Below, in pieces: positions 35,415 to 46,257 of a stretch of 64,000 nucleotides of DNA. The DNA comes from Myrica gale. Its lineage: Eukaryota > Streptophyta > Magnoliopsida > Fagales > Myricaceae. The number at the start of each line of letters is the position of its first letter. The stretch's first letter is position 1. The notes beneath the pieces are model-generated. The model saw only the letters and a list, made by a program, of their open reading frames with translations, ran no database searches and was not told the DNA's origin. The stretch covers positions 4,533,501 to 4,597,500 of the forward strand of contig OZ005605.1 of the NCBI GenBank assembly GCA_963930655.1. The letters are read 5' to 3'. Position numbers and translations under genes: made by a program.

Positions 35415-36937
35415 GAAAAAAAAATCCAAAAATAATCAGTCTTATCTAAGGAGTAAGGAAGAAAGATCCCAAGTACACACCCAACAATTCTTTTCATAAT
35501 TATTTTTTTGTTTAATATAGATCAAATTCTTCTACTAAGAGATAGACACCGACAACATTTAATATACACGCATCTTAGCTAACATTTAATATAATAAACG
35601 CATCTTAGATCAAATAAGCTGATCTTCTTATTTATTTAAAATAAATAAATAAATAAACATGTTGTGGAATAATCTGTATTAAATAACTTGTAGCTATCCA
35701 CTAAATTATATTTATATCTTCATCCTTTCCAATGTAGTTGACGTTGTGTGGAGATAAAATATATTTCTTGTCTGGAAATATGTTTCATGGTTCTGTTGAA
35801 GGTCGGACACGGCAGGCATAAACAAAAAAAAAAAATCCTATCCAAGCCCAACTTGGCTCGTCGGAAATATGCTCCAATTATTTGTTCGTTTGTCTTATTC
35901 ACAAACATGAAATACGGTTCGCAGCCCACCACCCTCCCACATGAACTACATTAGACACACGTACAAGACAGTTTGCGACTTAGGTTACCCACCCACATAA
36001 ACTACATTAGACACCTGTTGAAGAGTTCAAACCATCATTTGACTCTCTAAATTTACTGTTACCAATAAACTCAACTTATGCATATATTAAACCAAATCTT
36101 TCCGAACCCAATACATCTGTATAAGTATTCGAATTTCCTTTCATAAAAAAAATTGGATTTGGCTGGATTAATAGTTATCTTTTCTTTAAATAAAAATGTC
36201 TTAAAATTTGTAAAAAAAATGTCTAAAATTTATAAAAAAAAAAAAAAACTCATTTGGACCAATTCTAAGATCTGACTTCTAGAATCTGGAAGAGAATTAT
36301 CAAGAGTTTAAAAGTCTTTCTTCCCTGACCAATACCGAAGTTCTCCCACCATTAATTATGCAAAATCCTTCTTTTTGCATCTCAATGCATGTGAGGAACA
36401 TTAAACAAAAATAAAGATAACTATGAGCACATCCATCACCAAATAATTGTAATTCCTCTAGACCAGCCCAACTAAGTCTTCTCCCATATGCTAAAATTTG
36501 ACAGGAGACCAGACCCACAGGCAACAAGAACATACTGAAGCCTCAACAAGTAGGCATTCCAGAGTCCAAGAACAACCAAACACAACGGATGAGGGCAACA
36601 AAAAAGGGTAGACAGAAAAACTATCAAACAAATGTATTTTCTCCTACGCAGCAAAAAAGAAAAAGAAGAAGAATGTATTTTCTCTTCCCACCACACTTCT
36701 AAATCTCAGCAACTTCCAACTGTTTTGCCACAACTTCGGAATTCATTTGTAGTTACCCACCCCCTCAATGTTTACAGAAGGCTAGCTACGTCTCCATGAA
36801 TCATATTAAAGCACCCACAGATTCCAGTTATCAACAAAATAAATGCAGAAATTTGGAAAAGAAAGCCTAAGCCATTATTTTCATTAGGCTGTAGAAACAG
36901 CAATTAAAAGTTTGTGATCTATTGCATCTTGGAAAGA
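35415..36937. other. Spacer, no gene seen
   Basis: This includes an (AAAT)n microsatellite near 35637-35658. Short frames at 35720-36696 show no family features and have a poly-A/T bias. Confidence 0.5.
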
Positions 36938-38150
36938 TGTAACACCCAAGATTTCTATTTTTAAATTTATTTGATATTTGATATTTGAAATGTCTTCTTT
37001 AAATTTGAAATTTTAGTTTAATTCATTTAAAATAGTTGAATTTTTATCTTTGACCTAGTCAAACCTTTTTAAAATTTGAAAGATTTTATGATTTTTTAAA
37101 ATCAAAAGTTTTAGAGTTCAAAAGGGAGTCTATTACTAGTGTGAGTCTATATATAGATTTACACATTGGTTTTAATTTTTACACACCTCAATTTTACACC
37201 AACAAGAGGAAAAATAAGGGTTTTCTTACTTTCAACAATCTAGACGAAATTTCTTGAAGCAAATTCAGGTATTTCGAATTTCTTGATATTATATTTGTAT
37301 TAATTTTTATGAGAGATCAAATCATTGGGTGTCTAGATCTAGCCCTAATTATTTCAAGATTTTCGAAATAGTTTTAATGAGTTTCTTGCAGTAATTGAAA
37401 TTTGGGTTCAAGATTTGTTTAAGGAAAAATCAGGTTCATTATCTGAGTAGTAGATCAAATTATATTTTTATAGCCGACTTTAGACATCTAAAAATTCTGA
37501 TTTTTAGGTATTGTGTACTAGACATCTGTAGGAGGAAAGAGTTAAATGTTCATAATTTTTGGAGATGTATTGGTATGGTTTTGAAAATCGGAAGTTAGGC
37601 TTAGAGAAATCGGAATTGCTGAGAAAGATTCATTGATACAGATTGAAATTTTGAACCAGATGACAAATCTAGGTTTCGCATTTCGGCATTAAATTTTATA
37701 TATAAATTTATAACACATATATAAATCTTTGGTATAAATTTCGGGATTTTTGGATATCGTAATAGATTTTTATGAATTTTGGAAGTGATGAGTACCGAAT
37801 TATTCAGAGTATAGTTTGACTCTGTGAATAGAGATAAATATCGATTTTATTGACTGAGTTGTACAAGTAATTTGGATATGAAATTTTACAGGTGTATAGT
37901 TAACATCCTAGGAAAGAACATAGTTTAATTGGGGGATTTTATGGAAACCCGACATAGGTAAGATATATTTTAGAATCTGACAAGTGAATTTCGGATTTAA
38001 TCCTGTCGGGCAGATTTAGAGTTTCATTTGTGTTTTCGTTTGAGCGTATTATAATAAGTTCACAATTTTGTATTTATAGGTGTTAATTCAGAGGCTTATT
38101 TGCTTGAAGATTCAGGTAAGCGGGGTTATTATGTTAGATTTTTCTAAAAT
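36938..38150 (+). repeat. Possible Ty3/gypsy LTR remnant
   Basis: It opens TGTAACACCCAAG, a form common at the start of gypsy LTRs. Further on are a TATATATAG promoter-like box (37148-37156) and a downstream segment of typical LTR style (TTCAGGTAAGCGGGG). I could not find a matching CA end or a target duplication, so the right limit is approximate. It is an old, incomplete fossil. Confidence 0.35.
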
Positions 38151-38989
38151 ACCGAGGTGAAATTTGAGAAATTGCATAATTTATTGAAAACCTTCGGTGT
38201 TTTATGTCCATTACGTTTTGATAAAATTGTTAAAGATTATAACATGAAGTGTGTAAACATGCGCCTATTTTTATGTCCAATGACTTTAGAAGCGCCTAAA
38301 GGTGTTTCTATGGTGTACAGTCGACTCGACTTTTTCTTTCAAGGGAACCATGGCTAGATGGATAGCTCTCGAGTCTAGAGATGCTGCTCTTTGCCCCCTT
38401 CCCCCATGGGTTTTCTTTGATGTTTGCTATTAGAAGGCATTTTGTCTTTCTCTTTTAGAGTCCACGAAGGCTCCCCTCTATAGTGCCTACACGGAGCAAA
38501 TTTGAATCAATCGTCCTGTCCAGAGCTACTGATTTCCGTAGATAGGAGGCTGGTCGAAGAACCTCTTCGAAAGCGACTTCCAAGTCATTTGCAACGAAGT
38601 CGCAAATCCCTGCCTCGTCTATTGAAGCTCTTGTCCATTCCTTGCTAGGACTTTTCTCGGCGCAGTAGGAGTGCATTATTACCTGAACAGGTTCGCTCAT
38701 ATACTTGCGAAAGGATATTGCAGTCCTTGGCTCCTTGCTCAGTAGCTGGAAGGAGAGAAAAAAGGTGAAGAAGAAGTATCAAGCCCCCGTAAAGCCGACG
38801 GCCAAGTCTCAATAACTAAGCATGATGCAGCACTAATTTCCTTTGAAAGTACAGGTTCGTAGAGATTGAACCCTTGGCCGAGGTAGACGCGCGGTCAGTG
38901 TTGAGGAAGCAACTGCCGACAAAAGTCCACTTATGCGTTTTGAGTATGGCAATTAGCAACAACTTGGGAGAATTGCACCGACTTAAGGA
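38151..38989. other. Spacer with unassigned coding-like sequence
   Basis: The stretch 38455-38989 is GC-richer than its surroundings and may be a decayed upstream part of the LRR pseudogene that follows. No frame gives a family match. Confidence 0.3.
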
Positions 38990-39762
38990 ATGATGAAAAC
39001 CCTCCGCAGTCCTAAGAAGTGGGATCAAGTTTCCATATTTTTTATCGATGGAAGTCGTCTAAACAGCAAAGTCGCCGACTCGTTCTTTCAGCCCATACAG
39101 GAACTCCAAGTTCTTGCCCTTTTCAATCCCAGGTACAAAAACTTGCCCGAGTCCTTGAAAAAACTACTCAGGCTTAGTCTTGTTATTCTCAAAGGCTGTG
39201 ACCAACTTGAGAACATCGATCCCATCAGAGAACTTGAATCTTTAACTCTTATGGAGATACCTGATGCTAACTCCGTGAAGGAAATTCCAGATGATGTTTT
39301 TGCTAAAATGCATCAACTCAAAAAGCTGGAAGTTCTTAATCTTTCAGTAGGGCTGTCCATTGGCCGGTTTGGTTCGGTCCGGACGGCCAAACCGGCCATT
39401 TTGTGAAGTGTGTATACCGGACCGGTCATTCTAACATACCGATCTGGTCCGGTCCCCGGTTTCACCGGTCCGGTTTTCCATATGGGTTACCGGTAAGGAC
39501 CGATTTGGAGTGGTATACTTCGGTCTAGTTCCGGTTTTCCATATGGGTAACCCTGAACCGGACCAGAGTATATCAGTCTCGGTCCGATTGTCCAAAATCG
39601 GTCCGGTTTCGGTTTGGGTTGACCGTTTTTTGGACAACCCTATCTTTCAGGCTGTAGTGGTTTGACAGAGTTTAAAGATACATCGTTTGACCACATGACT
39701 CTTCTTCGGTAACTCAACCTCTCGGGAACTCAAATAGAGTGAGGTCGAGCTCGGAGTGAGGT
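38990..39762 (+). pseudogene. NLR-type LRR pseudogene fragment (At4g19050-like), split by a MITE
   Basis: The frame from ATG 38990 encodes leucine-rich repeats: LQVLALFNPRYKNLPESLKK, LVILKGCDQLENIDPIREL, IPDDVFAKMHQLKKLEVLNL. After the inserted MITE (39348-39642) the same repeat continues as GCSGLTEFKDTSFDHMTLLR, then a stop, then LNLSGTQIE. The style resembles the LRR region of plant NB-LRR proteins such as At4g19050 (family recall). There is no NB-ARC or N-terminal domain in the window, so it is a broken remnant. The MITE target site is TCTTTCAG, inside a repeat codon run. Confidence 0.75.
39348..39642. repeat. hAT-like MITE rich in CGGTCCGG, copy 2
   Basis: This 295-bp element has ends TAGGGCTGTCC and GGACAACCCTA. 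A perfect 8-bp duplication tctttcag lies at 39340-39347 and 39643-39650. It is the same family as 4965-5263, in the opposite orientation. It interrupts the LRR pseudogene. Confidence 0.85.
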
Positions 39763-39764
39763 CT

Positions 39765-39930
39765 GGTCATTTCACGAAAAACCGTCTCATTTGACGGCGA
39801 ATTTAAACGAGGGGTGAAGATTGAGTTATTTTGAAATATAAGGGTATCAAATTGTTGGTTTGAAAAATAAGGGTTGTAACTTGATTTTTCTCCAAAGATA
39901 TGAGGCTAACTATGAGTTTACCCCTTAAAA
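39765..39930 (+). repeat. Dispersed repeat (GTCATTTCACGAAAA family), fullest copy
   Basis: This carries a GGTCATTTCACGAAAA start, a TTTGACGGCGAATTTAAACG middle, and a TTGGTTTGAAAAATAAGGG right half. The left half recurs at 61315-61373 and the right half, inverted, at 60290-60432. The family is unidentified. Confidence 0.6.
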
Positions 39931-42018
39931 AACAAGTAATTAGTTACTTAAAGTCTCTATATAAAGAATAACGATCTCTATGTAACTTAACTTACAACCT
40001 TATAATCAATATAAGATCGAAGTGATCATTTTCCCCAAATTTCGTTCGCTAAAATTTCAAATAAATATGTGACATGGGTTATGACCACTTAAAATTTTTG
40101 TCTTTCCTATAACTATAAGAACACAAAAACATTATTTGTTCCGAAGAACAATGCATTGTATACTTCTTTCTCATTTTCTAGGTTCGATCACTAAACTCTT
40201 TTAAATGATATCTAACAACACGATATGGGGAGATAAATCTTTTTCAATTTATATAACCAGCATCACCAGGAAAATATTTTTCTATAAAAACAAGATTTCA
40301 CCACAAATTATTAATTGTTTGCAATTCAATTTTTTTTTCTTATTGTAAAAGGTCATTGGAGTTTGTAAGAAAGATGTTGATTTGAAAAAAGTTTTTGGAG
40401 TTTTTGAAAACATTTAAACTTTTTAGGAAATTTTTTCAAGAAGTTGAAATTTTTACAACTAAATATGAAAAAAATCAAAAATTTTCACATAAATTTACAC
40501 CATTACACACCCACTTCAATACATTTTCATTAAAAAAAATTCCATCAAATCTTCTCTTTCCTTATTTTTTTAACAAACCCAACAAAAATTATTTTACAAC
40601 ATTCTTAAACTTTTTTATCAACTTTTTACAAACTTCCTTGTAGAAAATATAACTCAAATTCCTAAATTTTTTGTGTTCCCAAATGTGATTAGTATTAGTA
40701 GTTTGTTTTTTTATCTCCTTTCGTCCAAGGGGCTAATAAATTCCTTTTGGTGTGTTTCTTGCAAGTAGACTTTACATTTACCGAATCTTCTATATTACAC
40801 ACCTTATAATATGATACAACTTATCTATATGTTTTGTAATATATATATTTTTTTAGTTAGTCTGATAAAGTATCCTGACATTTGATTTAAATGAGGAATC
40901 ATTCGTTTGTTTGTATTTTTTGAAAAACAAATTGAGATTTTTTTGAGTGTTTGTAAAAATAGTGGGACATATAGATATAGAGAATGGGAAGAAATTGTTT
41001 TTTGAAATTTAAGTAATGTTTGCAAATGAAAATTGTTCAACTTTTTAAGAAATTTTTTGAAATTTCAAATTTTTACACCTAAGCATTAAAATCTCTTTTC
41101 ACATCAACTTTAATAATTTTTCAAAAAAAAAATATCAAATCTTATCTTTCTTTACCTTTGAGAAATGGACATTTGACAAAATAATCAATAAATCTACTCT
41201 TTTTTTAGTCACTGAGAACATATGGTTGTGACTTTTCAATCATTACGTCAATCATTGGTTGCATTTCTAATGGAATAAAGCGAAATGTCAGCACGTTCTC
41301 CACCTCAGCTTCATTAAATCACCTTAGCAAGCCTAGTCAAGATATTTTATATAAAGGATGCAGTATAGTCTTCCTAAGAAACACAACCTAATATAAACGA
41401 CTTGCAGCTTACAATATGTTAGACATAAGCTTGAGTAAGAAATCGAAATAAACAGAGCAAAAGAAGAAGCGATGATTTGAGGAGAATTCTCTCTGTGTGT
41501 ATTAATAAAAAGACCTTGAGGTCTTATATACAATTGCTAAAGAATATAAAATAATGAAAAGGAATAAACTAGAATGCAAAAATCCTAACAACTTCCACTA
41601 TCAAACTTCATTGGGAAAGAAAAGAAGAGCATCTCTCCAACTCATCATAATACATCGAAATAAGAGAGAAAGGAAAAGGAATATTGCAACCAAGTAACTG
41701 TTAGCTAACAAAGTTCCTTTCAGCTGAGGTGACAGGTGTAGTGATACTGCTGGAGACATTTGTGTATCTGAATTTTTATATTCTTCTGGGCAGCAACTGT
41801 GTTGATTTCCTTACCCCTTAATAACGGGAATGCCTTAACCCACAATTTTATTATCTTTTAACAGGATTGAAGCTTTTTTGTTTTTTCAGTTGAGACAGTC
41901 GAAATTTCTTAAGTGAACGAGGACCCCTTTGCATCCCAAATCAAATCAGAAGACTCTTTGCCTTAGCTTTTGGGTGGGTGCAAATCGCGGAAGAAGATAG
42001 TTATTGTAAGTTGTGTTG
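39931..42018. other. AT-rich spacer with a short dispersed repeat family
   Basis: Segments at 40390-40640 and 40985-41165 share a theme (TTTTTTGAAATTTAAGTAAT, TCACATCAACTT, TATCAAATCTTATCT) with 47015-47215. 41330-41600 has fragments of LTR-like character (CTCTCTGTGTGTATTAATA). No gene is seen. Confidence 0.45.
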
Positions 42019-42529
42019 TTCTTTGTGATATTCTTAGGTGAGTTGTTCGTCGAAGTCATAGGGTGCGAAGGTAAATAATTTTCTAGTTCACCCATTCCAA
42101 TTCGTCGAAGTCTATTAATAGCTCTCAATAAATTAAAAGACAACACCTGTCGATCTCGTTGATTGGTTCTCACACTGTACATTCCACTCCAGCCTTGAAG
42201 ATTGAATGTTCAATTTACCTTTGTCACGTCATTTAAACAAATTCACCACTTGTGTAAACCTCTCGTCCTCATCCTCTTTGAGTCGTTCTTTGTGATATTC
42301 TTAGGTGAGTTCGTCAAAGTCATAGGGTGCGAAGGTAAATAATTTTCTAGCTCACCTACTCTCATTCGTCGAAGTCGATTAATAGCTCCCAATAAATTAA
42401 AAACAACACCTGTCAATCTCGCTGACGGGTTCTCACACTGTACATTTCACGCCTGCGTTGAAGATTGAATGTTCAATTTACCTTTGCCACGTCATTTAAA
42501 CAAATTCACCACTTGTGTAAAGCCCCTCG
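42019..42529 (+). repeat. Tandem duplication, unit about 267 bp
   Basis: TTCTTTGTGATATTCTTAGG begins at 42019 and again at 42286. The two units remain closely similar up to 42529, where the second is interrupted by a solo LTR and resumes at 46253 (cctcgtcctc). Confidence 0.8.
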
Positions 42530-45104
42530 TGTGAGACCCCAACTTTTTCTATCCTTGTAAAAGAATTATGACTCCTTAAGATGTGTCCTAATTATGGAGA
42601 AAGGTAGGTATAGGGGAATTAATCTAAGGATATGTCTAGGTGAATATTTTCTCTAGCACTTTGTGCATCTATATTGTAATTGAATTGATATGTTGTTGTA
42701 ATTTTAACAATATTGAAATTGAGTATTTGGGGACTTAGTTGAAATAATTGGAGGATCACAATTAGGGTGTTGGAATAAGAAGATTTTTCTTAGCACCCTG
42801 CTTTTAGGTGACATTGCGCTCGACCAGCGGGCAACAGGCGCTCGAGCGGCCCTAAGGAAATATGATGGACAGTGCCTTGACGTTTGACCAACGCTCGACA
42901 TGTGCTCGAGCGGCCCTTGGGAATTCTACGCAGTGAAATAGACAGTAAGTTGGCGCTCGACCGGTGCTCGACTGGCGCTTGAGCGGGACCAGTTAAAATT
43001 CCATATATGATGAATTTGGAGTTCCAATGGAAGACTTGTGAAACCTAACATTGAGGAAAGTTGTATAAGCTTAGTTAAGAAATTTATTGAGGTTAAGTCG
43101 GTGGGAAGTCGATAGACATTAGCCCAGACATGGTATGATGTAAAGTATTGAGTAAGCGATAGTGTAAGGATTATATTGAGGATGTATGTATGGATAATTA
43201 ATTTCAATTTGTGTTTAGGGGGATTTTTCCCCTAACGTTTTATGAGTTTTAAGCTAAGATCTGACTGTGTTATTAATTGCCATTAGATTTGAGCAATTGA
43301 GATTGATGAAATTGTTTTATTAATGGAAATTGTCCCTAAGTTACAAGATTTGGAAATATTTTAATTAGGGGTTTTAGCCTTGGAAATATGAGAATCCTTG
43401 GAACAAAGATGAGGAGACATATTAGAGTTAATTGTGGGAGTGGCAGAAAAGAGAAATGAATTTTCGTGAGGGGTAGAAATGGAAAAGAAAGAAGAAATGA
43501 AGGGCAGAAAGGGAAAGAAGGGGGAAAGGGAAATTTTGCCTTTTTCCCTTCCCCCAATCCCTTCGTATAAGCCAGCCCCCTCTCCCCAAAATCGCATAAG
43601 TCTCCCTTGCCCTAGCTCACCCGACCAAGAGAGGAAGAAAGAAGAAGAAGAAGAAGGAGAAAAGAAGAAGGGAGAAGGAAAGATAGATAGAAGAGGTGAG
43701 TGGTTTGGCCGGCCAAGCCATCCCCACTTTCACCATTTTCTCTTTTTCCTTTTTGTTGGTTGGTTGTTGTGATGGTTGTTTGTCTAGATAGATTTTCTCC
43801 TTGAGATTCATGTGTTTTCTTTGAAGAAAATGTAGATCTAGTGAGTTTAGAGAGTTGTATGGATTGTGCACAAAGCCATGGAGAATATGGTTAGATCTGG
43901 AAATTTATAAACCCAAGAGAAACCAACTTGCATACTAGGTGTTTGATAAAAGACCAAAGGGAGCGAAATAGATGCAATAACATTTGTTCTAGTGATGAAA
44001 TCATTGTTTTTGGTTGGAAGTTTTGAGTTGTATGTGTAAAATAGAAGTCTGGAAATGAGGTTATATGAGGAGAGCATTTGGGGCAAAATTTCGTGGGTGT
44101 TGGATGTATTATGTGTGTTTTGTGTCTGAAATATGGACTGGTGCTCGACAGGAGCTCGACAGGCGCTCGAGCACCCTTCATGAATTATTAGTGCAGTAAG
44201 TTCACGCTCGACCGACGCTCGACCAGCGCTCGAGCGTCCTTCGAACATTTTTATACAGAGGCTTAACGTTCGACGAGCGCTCGACCGGCACTCGAGCGGC
44301 TTCTTTGAATTTCACGAAATTTTTCCTAAATTTCTAAGTTTCCTATTGACCTATTAGAAGACCTTACTAGGTTTTTCACTTAAGAAAATTCCTTGTGGTG
44401 TAAGACCACCAATTAGAAGTCAAGGATATGGATGATTTTGTATGACGAAGTATGAGTTATTGAATGAGGAATAAGGACGATTTTGTATGATGAAGCGTGA
44501 GTAATTGATTGATTACTCTATACGTCTAGTAAACCTATGAATAACAATAATATGATCCAATTGTAGGTAAAGGGACATTCCACCCACAAGCAAGCGAAGT
44601 AAGAGGAGTTTACGTTTGTAAGTGAAAATTGTAAGTGAAAACTTACTTGTTACGAAAACTGGAATGATACGCAACATGTTTTATGAACAAGCATAACAGG
44701 TTTATAACCAAGCATGACAAGTTATTTCTCAACAAGCATGACATAATTTATGTATTTGCATGAAAGCGTGAAAGAAGTTTTTGTGCAAATGGAAACATGA
44801 AAGTTTTATGAGATCAAGTAAGTTTTATGAGAGATTTGTCATCAAGCATGACACGTCATGAGCATTTGCATGATTTTCTTGAAAGAAAAGAAAGTTTTGT
44901 GCAAATGAAAGTTTGAGAAGCATTTTATGATAAGTTGATTACTCATCATCGAGCATGACATGAGCACGTCATGAACAATTGCATTTGCATCTATTTTTCT
45001 CATAAGGATGAAAGATAAATTTTATGCAAATGAAAGTCTCATTTTTATGCTACTTTATGACAAGTTTTATGACAAGTAAGTTAATGAACCCAAGTCGGTC
45101 GGTA

Positions 45105-45320
45105 CCGTACCAAGTCAAGAAGGTGCATCCATACTGAAGGACGTTTACGTGAAGGGTGGATGTCACCTAGGGCACCCATACCGAAGGATGCTTGCAAGAA
45201 GGATGGGTAGCCCAGGAGGTTGTGCAATCACACTGAAGGATGCTTGCAAGAAGGTGTGAACCTCCGAGGATCGTGTCTTGCCACTGAAGGACGAATGCGA
45301 GAAGGTGTGCTAGCTCGACC
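45105..45320 (+). repeat. Degenerate tandem repeat in the solo LTR (about 55-60 bp unit)
   Basis: Four units share ACTGAAGGATGCTTGCAAGA and a following GGTGTG stretch. Similar arrays occur in long gypsy LTRs. Confidence 0.65.
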
Positions 45321-45539
45321 ATATGTAGGGTCCCCAAGGGAAATAGGGACAGTTCCAACGGGAACGCACAACCCTGATGTCAGGGGTAAATAGCGGGCAA
45401 GTAGCCCATCAGTTAATAATTGGAATGATTTTCCAAAAGCAAGAGATTTTTAAGTATAAGTGATGTTTTCAAGAGCAAGTGCATGTGCATATGCAATCAT
45501 GAAGCATACACGTGCATCAAAATTCATGATCATGCATGA

Positions 45540-45790
45540 ATTGCATAAGTTTAAATGATATTTCAAGATCAAGTGCATGCTATGATTTTAAGTTCATTAT
45601 GATTTCAAGTTCATGATGATTTCAAGTTTAAGTGCATGCTTATGATTTCAAGTTTAAGTGCATGCTTATAATTTCAAGTTTAAGTGAATGCTTATGATTT
45701 CAAGTTCAAGTGCATGCTTACGATTTTAAGTTCATAATTATGAGTTCAAAAACAAGTTCATGGTTTCAAACTCACGATTTCAAGTTCATG
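45540..45790 (+). repeat. Short tandem repeat in the solo LTR (about 26-bp unit)
   Basis: Units read AAGTGCATGCTTATGATTTC with minor changes, repeated about five times and fading into TTCATG/TTCAAG variants. Confidence 0.7.
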
Positions 45791-46257
45791 TTTCTAAACC
45801 ATGATTTCAAGTCCATGTTTTAATTATAATTCCTTACTGAGTCTTTCGACTCACAATTTTAAATTGTATTACTCCAGATAACGTTTCAGGAGGGAAAATC
45901 TAGAAGAGGAACCGACGGGAATGACCTCTTGTCTTTTGTTGTTCATTAGAGGATTCAAGATGTATTATAAAGATGTTATGAGTAGGTCAATGTGAAGAGG
46001 ATTTGATGGAATCCCTTAGATCATGTACTTCATCTGTGCAGTCATGCGATGTCATTAAGACGCTTGCTCTATTTCGAGGAAGTCGTTTTGGGTAAGTTGA
46101 AGTCATAGTAAATCTCTTGGGCCCGTCTATCTCAGTTGTTTGTATAAAAAAAAAATTCCGCTGCAAGATTAAGAGTAAACGCTGAAACATTCATTGAGTG
46201 GATGTTCGCGGCTGTCATTAACCCCCTTCGGGCTAGCGTTCGGGGCGTGACACCTCG

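Larger units (their letters stand above)
42530..46252 (+). mobile_element. Solo LTR of a Ty3/gypsy retrotransposon, 3.7 kb
   Basis: It starts TGTGAGACCCCAAC and ends GGGGCGTGACA. The perfect 5-bp duplication cctcg flanks it (42525-42529 and 46253-46257). No gag-pol lies inside, so it is a single LTR left by LTR-LTR recombination. The great length and internal tandem repeats suggest a Tekay/Del-like lineage, an inference. It contains six copies of a GCGCTCGACC/GCTCGAGCGG module (42816-42986 and 44141-44299), a GGAAAAAG-type purine tract (43480-43690) and two tandem arrays. It is a fossil with no coding capacity. Confidence 0.85.

Noticed and set aside
38455-38700. 81-codon minus-strand frame (MSEPVQVIMHSYCAEKSPSK)
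   Set aside because: It is GC-richer than its surroundings and could be a real relic, but I recognise no family and see no splice context. I left it inside the spacer note.
45105-45790. Regular repeats that might suggest a CRISPR-like array
   Set aside because: Units are adjacent and degenerate with no unique spacers, and the host is a plant nuclear genome; they are tandem repeats inside a gypsy LTR.
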